The position numbers and the translations under genes were made by a program. Of a stretch of DNA of 64,000 bases, positions 22,566 to 30,519 are shown in pieces. The stretch's first letter is position 1. Each line of letters begins with the position of its first letter. Source of the stretch: JACVRW01 sp963803245 (lineage in GTDB: Bacteria > Actinomycetota > Thermoleophilia > Solirubrobacterales > Thermoleophilaceae); contig CAWDLI010000010.1 of assembly GCA_963803245.1 (NCBI GenBank), positions 1 through 64,000 of the forward strand. The letters are read 5' to 3'. The notes beneath the pieces are model-generated. The model saw nothing but the letters and a program-made list of their open reading frames with translations. It did not search any database and had not been told where the DNA came from.

Positions 22566-25124
22566 TCAGAGGCTTCCGGCCCGGCGAAGCCCGAATGCAC
22601 GATCGCCGAATACGCCGAAGACGCGAATCCCTCGCGTGGAGGCCTCGCGACCGTTTGGGGCGGCTCCGATCGACGTGACCATCCTGAATCCAGAGCGTCG
22701 CGCGCGTCGACCGAGGCCGTCAGCCACATCGGGGCGCGACAGGGAAGTGCGCGCCGCACCCAGGAATCGGCCGTGGCGGAAGGCGATCACCTCCCTGGCC
22801 GGCCCCCGCTCCGTGGCCGACCATCCGGACAGAATCAGTTCGTCGCCCTCGACTGCGATGCCCTCGACGAAGCCGGCCGCGTCGCTGCCAACCGTTAGAG
22901 GGCTTCCCGAGGAGCGGCGGATCACGACATCTCCCATGCGTTCGATGAGCCGGTATCGGGCAGCAGAGCCGACGGGCTCGATACCCCCGAGGCGCGTCAG
23001 CAGGATTTCGGAGCCCGAGCCGCCGACCGAGAGCACCTCGACCGTGTTCTCACCGGACCTGAAGCCCCGCGGATCGACAAGACAGGAAAACCGGGTCCGG
23101 TCCCCGTCGGGATAGCTCTCGGTGACTGCTCTCACCCGCCCGTTCACGGCCACGGCGAGCCGGCGGGTCGCCGAGCCGTTACCGGAGATCGAGCCCGTCA
23201 GGAAAGCGGGCACGATTCTTCGCGTCGGGCTGGTGTGCCTCAGGACGTCGGCGTCGTCAATCTCAACACTCGGGGTGGAGGCACGACGCACCGGCAGCTC
23301 ATCCACACGGCGACCGACAAGCTCGTCTCCCGGACGGGCGTACAGCCCAGGGATCCCAGGTTTGAAGAGGTTGAGCATCCGATCGACCTCCGCGTTCCGA
23401 TGCCGTCGATAGCTCGTCAGAGAGAGGTTCACAGGACCTCCGTCGTGCGCAACCTGCACGCTTCGGAGTGGAGGCCGTACACGTAGGAGCGATCGACCGT
23501 CGAGCCGCCACGGCAAGGAGATCCCCAGGTGATCGGCGATCGTCGGCAACACGTCGATCGTCCGTGCACCGGAATCGTCGGTCTCGCCACGACGCTGCCG
23601 GGGTCCCTTCACCAGCAGCGGCACGCCGGCGATCGCGCCGACGTTGCTACGAGTGACATACCGTCGATAGCCCCCGGGGTCAAAGCTGACGCCGTGGTCC
23701 GCAGTGACGACCACGAGCGAACGGTCGTACAGACCTGCTTCTCGCAGCCGGTCGAGCAAACGCCCGACGAGGCGGTCCGTGTAGACGAGCTGCAGCAGGT
23801 AGCGCTGGTACGCCTGCCGAACGGGTTCTTCCTGCTCCGTCCACCGATCCTCGAGGCCGGGAGGATTCCGTTCCGCGGGGTAACGCTGGCCGCTGGGCAG
23901 ATACTCCCAGGGGATGTGCGGAAGCAACACATGCAGGAAATGGAGCGTCGGGCGATCCGGCTCCGGGCCGATCTGCCGCAGGAAGTGTTCGAACTGGCGC
24001 GCTCGCAGCCCGACCGCATCGCGGTTCGGGTTTCCGCGGACCCACCTGATCAGCTCGGCAGCCGAACCCTCATTGCGGAAGTCCTCGAAGCTTCGGTCGA
24101 CGGCCGGTAGGCCGCGACGGAGGTCTTCTGGCAGGAGGCCGTGCAGCGACACCACGCTTAGGTCAGAGGCAAGGCTCCGCAGGCGCGCACCAAGTGATGG
24201 CCGACGTTCCGACCCACACAGACGTTCGGGACAGATGTCGGTGATGGGCTCGGTGACTTCGAACCCGTAACGCTCTCCGAGCATTGTGAAGAGGCTCCGC
24301 GGATAGTCGCTTGCCACCGGCAGCCTGCCCTCCTCGGGATGAATCCCCGTAACGAGGGCCGGCACGGCCCGGGGCGTCAGATCCGCAACCGTTGTCGCAT
24401 TCCGGTACCAGGTGGCATCGTCGGAAAGCGCGGCCAAGTTTGGGTATCTCGCTCGATCGATGCGGTGTCGAGCGTCCATCAGCGATGCAACCGACAGCTC
24501 GTCGAACACGAGCATCACGACCGGCCCGGCCCGGCTCGCGACGCCGGCCTCGGCCCGGGAGCCACCGCTCGGTAGGACGAGGTCGGAGACCGGGGAGACC
24601 AAGAGGAAGAGGGCCAGGAAGACCGCGGGCACCGGACTGAGAACGGTGAGCATCGAGCGCACAAAGTCGGCGCGCTCGTACAGCAGCGAACCGACGACGC
24701 CCAGTGCAATCGCGACGGGAACCAACGCGACCCCGTGATCTCCCACCGCCGCCTCGAGCAGCCGCAATGCCGAGGCGGCGCCGAGACCCGCCACGAACAC
24801 CAGGTGCACGGTGCTGCGTGCCGCAGAACCGAGCGCCGAGGCGAGCACTTCGATGGCCAGGAGGAGCGTCGGGGGAACGAGCACCAGGGCAAACGCAAGG
24901 ACCACTATGTCGGTCGCCCCGTTGCCCCGCGCCACGAAGAACTCGGGGCTGTCGGCGAGGACCTCGAACAACGGCTGGGCCATGGCGAACGTCCACAGGA
25001 CGCCCAGGTGCAGCCAGTTTCGGAGTGCCTCGCTCCGTGTCCACTGCAGGCGTCCGGCCCCCGGGCGATCCACCTGCGTGCCGGCACCCCGAGCGCGAGA
25101 ATTTTCTCCTGCGCTCAGATCCAC
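22566..25124 (-). CDS. Membrane sulfatase-like phosphoester/phosphotransferase family protein
   Basis: The 852-residue protein has an N-terminal membrane part (about residues 38-190, with hydrophobic helices such as IVVLAFALVLVPPTLLLAIE), then an alkaline-phosphatase/sulfatase-fold domain: VVMLVFDELSVASLM (first metal Asp), NATTVADLTPRAVPALVTG (nucleophile region, with Thr in place of the sulfatase formylglycine Cys/Ser) and VVVTADHGVSF (metal site). The last 200 or so residues form an extracellular beta-rich domain I do not recognise. The layout resembles LTA-synthase and phosphoglycerol-transferase-type enzymes with the catalytic domain outside. The start is GTG 25124. GC content looks somewhat lower than in its neighbours, a possible sign of transfer. 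The substrate is unknown. Confidence 0.78.
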   Translation of the reverse strand: MDLSAGENSRARGAGTQVDRPGAGRLQWTRSEALRNWLHLGVLWTFAMAQPLFEVLADSPEFFVARGNGATDIVVLAFALVLVPPTLLLAIEVLASALGSAARSTVHLVFVAGLGAASALRLLEAAVGDHGVALVPVAIALGVVGSLLYERADFVRSMLTVLSPVPAVFLALFLLVSPVSDLVLPSGGSRAEAGVASRAGPVVMLVFDELSVASLMDARHRIDRARYPNLAALSDDATWYRNATTVADLTPRAVPALVTGIHPEEGRLPVASDYPRSLFTMLGERYGFEVTEPITDICPERLCGSERRPSLGARLRSLASDLSVVSLHGLLPEDLRRGLPAVDRSFEDFRNEGSAAELIRWVRGNPNRDAVGLRARQFEHFLRQIGPEPDRPTLHFLHVLLPHIPWEYLPSGQRYPAERNPPGLEDRWTEQEEPVRQAYQRYLLQLVYTDRLVGRLLDRLREAGLYDRSLVVVTADHGVSFDPGGYRRYVTRSNVGAIAGVPLLVKGPRQRRGETDDSGARTIDVLPTIADHLGISLPWRLDGRSLLRVRPPLRSVQVAHDGGPVNLSLTSYRRHRNAEVDRMLNLFKPGIPGLYARPGDELVGRRVDELPVRRASTPSVEIDDADVLRHTSPTRRIVPAFLTGSISGNGSATRRLAVAVNGRVRAVTESYPDGDRTRFSCLVDPRGFRSGENTVEVLSVGGSGSEILLTRLGGIEPVGSAARYRLIERMGDVVIRRSSGSPLTVGSDAAGFVEGIAVEGDELILSGWSATERGPAREVIAFRHGRFLGAARTSLSRPDVADGLGRRARRSGFRMVTSIGAAPNGREASTRGIRVFGVFGDRAFGLRRAGSL

Positions 25125-25160
25125 CTGAGCAGTCTAAGCCCGCACGGCCGGACTCGGCGC

Positions 25161-26081
25161 TCAGGAGTGCCCACTCTCGGGGTCCAGGTACACCTCCTTT
25201 CCCCACGGCGGCTCGATTCCGCCATCGCGCCGGCGGTACCCGCGGCGGTCGCGGCCCTCCAGCGGGATCAGGCGCAGGCCCTCTGGGGTGGAGGTGCGCT
25301 CGCGCAGATCCACCCCGGGCAGCGCGGGCCTGAAGCGCAGGTGCGGAGGGTCCAGCGCCCACAGCCGACCGGGGATGTGGCCCGCATGGCTCCCGCGCGA
25401 GACGCGCGTCCAACCGCCCGCTCGCATCCAGCGGTTGTGGCAGATCGCCTGCTTGCAGCCCTGGTAGTGGCCGTGCGAGCTGGCGCGCGCCCATACGCGC
25501 CCGTCCGGGTCGATCCGGACCTGGGCGCCCTCCCAGTCGTCCAGGTGGAAGCCCGGGTACTCGCCGCTGCCGCCCAGCACCCTGCCGATCAGCGGCAGCA
25601 GACGATTCCGCTCCCAGATCTCGTCCGAGCCCGCCCAGGTGGAGTTCGAGTCGGGGAAGTAGAGCCAGTACTGGACGTAGGTGCTGCCGCCACGCCGCAG
25701 GACGCGCGTGAACACGGTCGCGCGCTCGCCCGTCCGGCTGCGGTGGGCGTCGAGGTCGCGGTCATCCGGCGCTTCGGCGCAGGCGCGTCTGCGGCAACGC
25801 AGGTAGTCGACCGGCAGCTGTCGCTCGCCCGGCTCGTACACGAGCCCGGGGGCGTGCTCGCGCACGAGTGCCGCGTCGGCCGCACCGTAGGCGCGCGCCA
25901 GCGCGACCTGCCCGTCCCGGCAGTGGCCCCGCACCGAGCAGACGAAGCGGTGCGCCAGGAAGCCGCCGAACGAGCGTCCGTCGACGGCCGGCGCCACGGC
26001 CACGGCGCCGCCTGCGATCAGGCAGACGAGCAGCAGCAGCCCCGTCCACTCCACCGTCGCCTGGCCGCCCTCCGAGAGCAT
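25161..26081 (-). CDS. Surface protein with prepilin-type N-terminus and VPS62-like domain
   Basis: The 306-residue protein starts MLSEGGQATVEWTGLLLLVC. Gly6 followed by QATVE, with Glu at +5 and then a hydrophobic helix, matches a type IV/Flp-TadE prepilin peptidase site, but the protein is far larger than a pilin. The remainder holds a domain with YVQYWLYFPDSNST and FHLDDWEGAQVRIDPDGRVW followed by ASSHGHYQG, reminiscent of the VPS62/DUF946 family (DWE and HG motifs), plus two nearby cysteines (CKQAIC). No other tad or pilus genes are in the window. ATG 26081 is chosen because the prepilin motif follows directly. Function unknown. Confidence 0.65.
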   Translation of the reverse strand: MLSEGGQATVEWTGLLLLVCLIAGGAVAVAPAVDGRSFGGFLAHRFVCSVRGHCRDGQVALARAYGAADAALVREHAPGLVYEPGERQLPVDYLRCRRRACAEAPDDRDLDAHRSRTGERATVFTRVLRRGGSTYVQYWLYFPDSNSTWAGSDEIWERNRLLPLIGRVLGGSGEYPGFHLDDWEGAQVRIDPDGRVWARASSHGHYQGCKQAICHNRWMRAGGWTRVSRGSHAGHIPGRLWALDPPHLRFRPALPGVDLRERTSTPEGLRLIPLEGRDRRGYRRRDGGIEPPWGKEVYLDPESGHS

Positions 26082-26140
26082 GCGCCGACCGTAGGCGGCC
26101 CCGGCGGACCGGTGGGTTGCGTGTGTGACGGGTGCGCTAC

Positions 26141-26434
26141 TTAGGCCTTCACGTCGACGGCCACCTCGTACATCTCGACCGCCGCGCGGGTGCCCATTCC
26201 ATCGCCGGGCGGGCTCATCGAGTTCAGGGTCGCGTCTCCGGTGGCGCGGTCCTCCTCGGTCTCGAACAGGCCGATGGCGATCGCCCGTCCCCCGTCGGGG
26301 TCGATGAGCAGGAGAAAACCAGTGCTGGGCACACCCTCGGGCGGACCCGAGGCCGCGCGCGAGTTGATCTCGTCGGCACTGGCGCGCAGAGCATCGGCGT
26401 CGGCCCCCTCCCACCTCGCCACTCGTGCGTACAT
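26141..26434 (-). CDS. Small ABM/dimeric alpha-beta barrel-like protein
   Basis: The 97-residue protein (MYARVARWEGADADALRASA, GFLLLIDPDGGRAIAIGLFE, MGTRAAVEMYEVAVDVKA) alternates strands and helices like the ferredoxin-like fold of antibiotic-biosynthesis monooxygenase and Dabb-type small proteins. ATG 26434 is supported by AGGAGGT eight bases upstream; a longer frame to 26566 would overlap the divergent GNAT gene and lacks that support. No catalytic residues can be named. It stands alone between the prepilin-headed protein and the GNAT gene. Confidence 0.7.
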   Translation of the reverse strand: MYARVARWEGADADALRASADEINSRAASGPPEGVPSTGFLLLIDPDGGRAIAIGLFETEEDRATGDATLNSMSPPGDGMGTRAAVEMYEVAVDVKA

Positions 26435-26519
26435 GACGGACACCTCCTCGTTGTGGAAAAGGGAGCGAGCATCGCGCCTGCGCACCGCCATCGCAAGCCC
26501 GCCGCCATAATCGTCCTCC

Positions 26520-27056
26520 GTGCACGCGGCCCACGACGCCCCGCAGCCCGACTCGATCACCATCACCTACCTCGAGATCGGGGATGCGGAGGCGATTCGC
26601 CCACCGGCGGGACCGGCGCCGTCGGGCCTGGTCACGCGCGTGACCGAGGACTTCACCCGCAACCGCGACCTGTACTCGCGGGTGGGCACGGACTACAGCT
26701 GGATCGACAGGCTCGGCTGGAGCGACCGCCAGTGGCGCGCCTGGGCCGATCGCGTGGAGACGCACGTCGTGGAGCTGCGCGGGACGGCGATCGGCTACTT
26801 CGAGCTCGAGCCGGAGCCCAAATCGACCAAGGTCGCCATCTTCGGCCTGCTGGGTGGCTACCACGGCCGCGGGCTCGGCGGCCACGCGCTCACGATGGCC
26901 CTGCGCCGAGGCTTCGAGCTCGGGCCACGGGTCTGGCTCACCACCTGCTCGCTCGACTCCCCCGCGGCGCTCCCGAACTATCGCGCCCGCGGCCTCGAGG
27001 TATTCAAGGTCGAGGAGCGGCCGTGGTCTCCTCGGGTTCGCTCTCCCGGCGCTTGA
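26520..27056 (+). CDS. GNAT family N-acetyltransferase
   Basis: The 178-residue acetyltransferase has the acetyl-CoA pyrophosphate-binding motif in GGYHGRGLGGHALTMAL (Q/RxxGxG/A form), preceded by the strand AIGYFELEPEPKSTKVAIFG and followed by VWLTTCSLDSPAALPNYRAR, the standard motif B region. The start is GTG 26520. Its last 53 bases overlap the ABC ATPase gene on the opposite strand. The N-terminal part (DLYSRVGTDYSWIDRLGW) resembles GNAT enzymes of unknown substrate in actinobacteria. Acceptor unknown. Confidence 0.85.
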   Translation: MHAAHDAPQPDSITITYLEIGDAEAIRPPAGPAPSGLVTRVTEDFTRNRDLYSRVGTDYSWIDRLGWSDRQWRAWADRVETHVVELRGTAIGYFELEPEPKSTKVAIFGLLGGYHGRGLGGHALTMALRRGFELGPRVWLTTCSLDSPAALPNYRARGLEVFKVEERPWSPRVRSPGA

Positions 27057-27801
27057 TCGACCGGTAGACGTGCGCGCGCAGGCGCGCGAACTCCGGAAGC
27101 TCCTTCGTCTGCACCTGGTCGCGCGGCTGCGGCAGGTCCACCTCGAGCGCCTCCTGCACGCGCGTGGGTGCAGGCGTGAGGACGACGATGCGGTCTCCGA
27201 GGTAGACCGACTCGTCGATGTCGTGCGTCACGAACACCACTGTCACTCCGTAGCGCTCGCGCACACGGAGGAGCAGGTCCTCGAGGTCCGCGCGAGTCTG
27301 GGCGTCCACCGAAGCGAACGGCTCGTCCATCAGCATGATCTCCGGCTGGTAGGCGAGAGCCCGCGCGATCGCGACCCGCTGCTGCATCCCGCCGGACAGC
27401 TCCCACGGATAGCGGTCGACGAAGCCGGTGAGATCGACCGAGTCCACGGCCTGCTCCACGAGCTGGGCGGCCTCGGCCTTGTCGAGCTTCTTCGAGCGCA
27501 GCGGAAAGGCCACGTTCTGGCGCACGCTCATCCACGGGAAGAGCGAGCGGCTGTACTCCTGGAAGACCAGCGCCATCCGCTCGGGCGGACCGTCGACCGG
27601 CTCGTCGTGGAGCAGCACCTGCCCGCCAGACGGCGGCAGCAGCCCGGACATGCACTTGAGCAGCGTCGTCTTCCCGCAGCCGGACGGACCGACGATGCAG
27701 ACGAACTCGCCCTCCTGGACCTCGAAGTCGAGATCGCCGATGGCCTCCACGGCATCGTCGCCCTCGCCGTAGGTCTTGCTCAGGTGGTCCACTCGCAGCA
27801 T
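27004..27801 (-). CDS. ABC transporter ATP-binding protein, SsuB/TauB type
   Basis: This 265-residue ATPase powers an importer for small organic anions. It has Walker A GPSGCGKTT, the Q-loop VFQEYSRSLFPW, signature LSGGMQQR, Walker B EIMLMDEPFASVD and the switch VFVTHDIDESVYL. The sequence type matches the nitrate/sulfonate/taurine (NitT/TauT) family. It is the last gene of the operon binding protein, permease, permease, ATPase, starting 13 bases after the second permease. It converges on the GNAT gene with a 53-base overlap. Confidence 0.94.
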   Translation of the reverse strand: MLRVDHLSKTYGEGDDAVEAIGDLDFEVQEGEFVCIVGPSGCGKTTLLKCMSGLLPPSGGQVLLHDEPVDGPPERMALVFQEYSRSLFPWMSVRQNVAFPLRSKKLDKAEAAQLVEQAVDSVDLTGFVDRYPWELSGGMQQRVAIARALAYQPEIMLMDEPFASVDAQTRADLEDLLLRVRERYGVTVVFVTHDIDESVYLGDRIVVLTPAPTRVQEALEVDLPQPRDQVQTKELPEFARLRAHVYRSIKRRESEPEETTAAPRP

Positions 27802-27814
27802 CGGCCTCTCCTCG

Positions 27815-28594
27815 TCAGCTCAGCGCGCTCGCCCGCGCCCCACGATGCCAGCGGAGCACCCGCCGCTCGACCAGCGTGAAGATCGCATTGAGCAGATAGC
27901 CCAGGATTCCGAGCAGCAGGATGCCCGACCACATCTCGGTGATGTCAAATTGCCGCTGCGACTCCAGGACGAAGTAGCCGATGCCGTTGGTGCTCGCCAC
28001 CATCTCGCTGATCACCATCAGGATCAGCGCGAGCGAGATACTCGTGCGCATGCCGGCGAAGATCTGCGGCGCGGCGGCCGGCAGCAGGATCCTCCGGAGC
28101 CGGTCGCCCGTCCGGATCCGGTAGGCACGCGCGGTCTCACGCAGCGTGAGGTCCACACCGGCCACCCCGTCGATCGTGTTGAGCAGCACGGGCCAGAGGC
28201 AGACGAACGCGATGATGAAGATCTTCATCGAGGCGCCCACGCCGATCACGAGGATCGCGAACGGCAGGAGCGCCGGCGGAGGGATGGCACGCAGGAACTC
28301 GACGATCGGAGCGGCGGCCCGGCGGGCGCGTGGGTGGATGCCGAGAAACAGGCCGAACGCGATTCCGAGCACGCAGGCGATCGAGTAGCCGGCCCCCATC
28401 CGCAGCAGGCTCGGCACGGCGTCGCTCCCGATCCGCTCGAACAGCCAGTTGTCGGCGAACGCCTCGAAGATCTCCGTGAGCGGCGGGAGGTAGTAAGTGT
28501 CGCTGCCCGCCGAGAGCAGGGCCCAGAGGCCGAGCGCGAGCAACGGCACGGCCACCTCGAGGCCCGTGGCCAGCCAGCGCCTCCCGCCCGTCAT
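27815..28594 (-). CDS. ABC transporter permease, SsuC/TauC type
   Basis: The 259-residue integral membrane permease has five or six hydrophobic helices and the EAA-type loop of NitT/TauT permeases (LRETARAYRIRTGDRLRRIL), which contacts the ATPase. GMRTSISLALILMVISEMVA is the conserved region after that loop. It overlaps the first permease by four bases (ATGA), so a heterodimeric channel is expected. The start is ATG 28594. It is not a recent duplicate of its partner; both share the family pattern only. Confidence 0.92.
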   Translation of the reverse strand: MTGGRRWLATGLEVAVPLLALGLWALLSAGSDTYYLPPLTEIFEAFADNWLFERIGSDAVPSLLRMGAGYSIACVLGIAFGLFLGIHPRARRAAAPIVEFLRAIPPPALLPFAILVIGVGASMKIFIIAFVCLWPVLLNTIDGVAGVDLTLRETARAYRIRTGDRLRRILLPAAAPQIFAGMRTSISLALILMVISEMVASTNGIGYFVLESQRQFDITEMWSGILLLGILGYLLNAIFTLVERRVLRWHRGARASALS

Positions 28595-29394
28595 GCGGCC
28601 GCCCTGTCCACGCGCTGCGAGGGGTGCCAGTGCAGGACCCGGCGCTCGACCTGGACGAACACCTGGTTGAGGACGAGGCCGAGCACGCCGGTCGCGAGGA
28701 TGAGCGCGTACATCAGCTCCTCGTTGCCACCCGAGCGCGCGAGGTTGATCGACCGCCCGAGGCCGGCCGCCCCGATCACGAGCTCCGCGGTCACCGACAG
28801 GATCAGCGCCACCGCCGAGGCGATCCGAAGGCCCGTCGCGATGTAGGGCACCGCGCTGGGGAGGGTCACGCGGAACAGGCGCTGAGCCCGCGAGAAGCCG
28901 AACGAGCGCGCGGTGTCGGTGGCCACCGGATCCACGTCCTGCACGCCGTAGAGGGTGGCCACGAGCAGCTGCCAGAACGACGCGAACGCGGCGAGGAACA
29001 CCTTGCTCTGCATGCCTGTCCCAAAGGCGAGGATGGCGAGCGGGATGAGCGCCACCGATGGGATCGGCCGCAGGAACTCGATCAGGCCGCGCGACGCGCG
29101 GTAGAGCAGGTGGCTCGAGCCGATCACGATGCCGAGTGGGATGGCCAGGGCGGTCGCGATCCCGAGGCCGAGCGCCCAGCCCTGGACCGTGCTCAGCACG
29201 GCATCCCAGAACCGGCCCGTGGTGAGCTGATCGGCGAACGCCTCGAGCGTCTCGCTCATGGGCGGGAAGTGGTTGCGCGGCAGCACGCCGATCCTCGGGA
29301 GCAGGTCGAACAGCACCAGCGCCCCGGCCACGCTCAGCCAGGGGAGAGCCCGCTCCGGGATGCCCCAGACACCCGCCGACCGCGCCCTGCTCAC
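28591..29394 (-). CDS. ABC transporter permease, SsuC/TauC type
   Basis: The 267-residue permease of the same importer shows hydrophobic helices (WLSVAGALVLFDLL, ALGLGIATALAIPLGIVIG) and the EAA-type loop VATDTARSFGFSRAQRLFRV, then SAVALILSVTAELVIGAAGL. It follows the binding protein with a four-base overlap and precedes the second permease with another, so all three are translationally coupled. The start codon is the GTG at 29394. The presence of two different permeases implies a heterodimer. Confidence 0.92.
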   Translation of the reverse strand: MSRARSAGVWGIPERALPWLSVAGALVLFDLLPRIGVLPRNHFPPMSETLEAFADQLTTGRFWDAVLSTVQGWALGLGIATALAIPLGIVIGSSHLLYRASRGLIEFLRPIPSVALIPLAILAFGTGMQSKVFLAAFASFWQLLVATLYGVQDVDPVATDTARSFGFSRAQRLFRVTLPSAVPYIATGLRIASAVALILSVTAELVIGAAGLGRSINLARSGGNEELMYALILATGVLGLVLNQVFVQVERRVLHWHPSQRVDRAAA

Positions 29395-30362
29395 CGCCGG
29401 ATCAGCTCGTCCAGGTCGGGCTGCTCCTCGATCAGCCCGTACTTCTCACTCAGCTCCGACAGGAGCTCGATGGTGGGCTCGCTCAGGTCGGTCCGCCAGA
29501 TGGGGAGCTTGATCTGCTCAGCCGCCTCGGGCGGGATCTCGGTGTAATCGAGCAGCACCTTGCGCACCTCGTCCGGGTTCGACTGGGCGTACTCGAGCGA
29601 CTTGTTGATTGCGCGCGTGAAGCGATCCACCACATCGGCGTTCTCCTCGGCGTACTGCGTCGAGGTGAAGTAGGTGGCGACGGTGAGGTCCGGCGCCGTC
29701 CTCACGTAGAAGGGGTTGATGCCCTTGGCCGCGCCGGCCTTGCCCTGGCTCACGAAGGGCTCGACCACGCATGCCCCGTCGACGCGCTCCTGCTCGAGCG
29801 CGGCGTTCATGTCGGGGAATGGAACCTCGGTGAACTTCAGCTCTTCCACCGCCACCCCGTCCTTCTCGAGCGATGCCTTGATCGTCACCTCGCAGATGTT
29901 GTTGAGGGTGTTGACCGCGATGGTCTTGCCCTCGAGGTCGCTGCCGTCCTTGATCGGGCCGTCCTTCAGCACGAGCAGGTCGGCCCAGGCCTCCGACTCG
30001 TCCTTCCCACCGAGCACTCCCTGGCTGATGATCTGGACGGGGAGGTCCTTGGATGCGGCGATCAGCAGCGAGATCGTGTTGGAGAAGCCGATCTGGAAGT
30101 CTCCGCTCAGCACGGCCGGCGTGATTGCCGCGCCGCCCTCGGCCAGCTGGGGCTTGATGGTGAGCTTCTCGTCCTTGAAGAAGCCCTTGTCGATGCCCAG
30201 GTAGAGCGGGGCCACGTCCGCGATCGGGATCACGCCCACGTTCAGCGTCGCCGGCTCGCCGGCGCCGCCCCCGCCACCGTCGTCGTCACCGCAGCCCGCC
30301 ACCACGCCGGCCGCGCACGTCAACGCGACCAGAAGCACCAAGCCTCGCCTTGCCCAGCTCAT
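29391..30362 (-). CDS. ABC transporter substrate-binding lipoprotein, NMT1/SsuA-like
   Basis: The 323-residue lipoprotein has a signal peptide with lipobox (LVALTCAAGVVAGC) and a Gly/Asp-rich linker, then the NMT1/SsuA-like fold: LNVGVIPIADVAPLYLGIDK, GDFQIGFSNTISLLIAASKD, DLEGKTIAVNTLNNI and DGACVVEPFVSQGKAGAAKG. It captures a small ligand outside the membrane for the two permeases and the ATPase. ATG 30362 has GGAGGAG upstream. Sequence suggests the sulfonate, nitrate, taurine or thiamine-precursor group; the ligand cannot be fixed. The 157-bp upstream gap has an AT-rich stretch (CAAACAATTTGATTTG near 30438-30453) that may be an operator. Confidence 0.92.
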   Translation of the reverse strand: MSWARRGLVLLVALTCAAGVVAGCGDDDGGGGGAGEPATLNVGVIPIADVAPLYLGIDKGFFKDEKLTIKPQLAEGGAAITPAVLSGDFQIGFSNTISLLIAASKDLPVQIISQGVLGGKDESEAWADLLVLKDGPIKDGSDLEGKTIAVNTLNNICEVTIKASLEKDGVAVEELKFTEVPFPDMNAALEQERVDGACVVEPFVSQGKAGAAKGINPFYVRTAPDLTVATYFTSTQYAEENADVVDRFTRAINKSLEYAQSNPDEVRKVLLDYTEIPPEAAEQIKLPIWRTDLSEPTIELLSELSEKYGLIEEQPDLDELIRR

Positions 30363-30519
30363 CGGTCTCTCCTCCATCGGTGGTCCCGCCCGAAGGCCCC
30401 TCACTCCAGACCCACACTTCCCCGGCAGCAAAAAGCCAAACAATTTGATTTGCTTCGCAACGTGCCGGCCTCTGATCTCGGTGTTTGTCCGACCCATAGA
30501 CCTGGTATTCGATGGGCCC

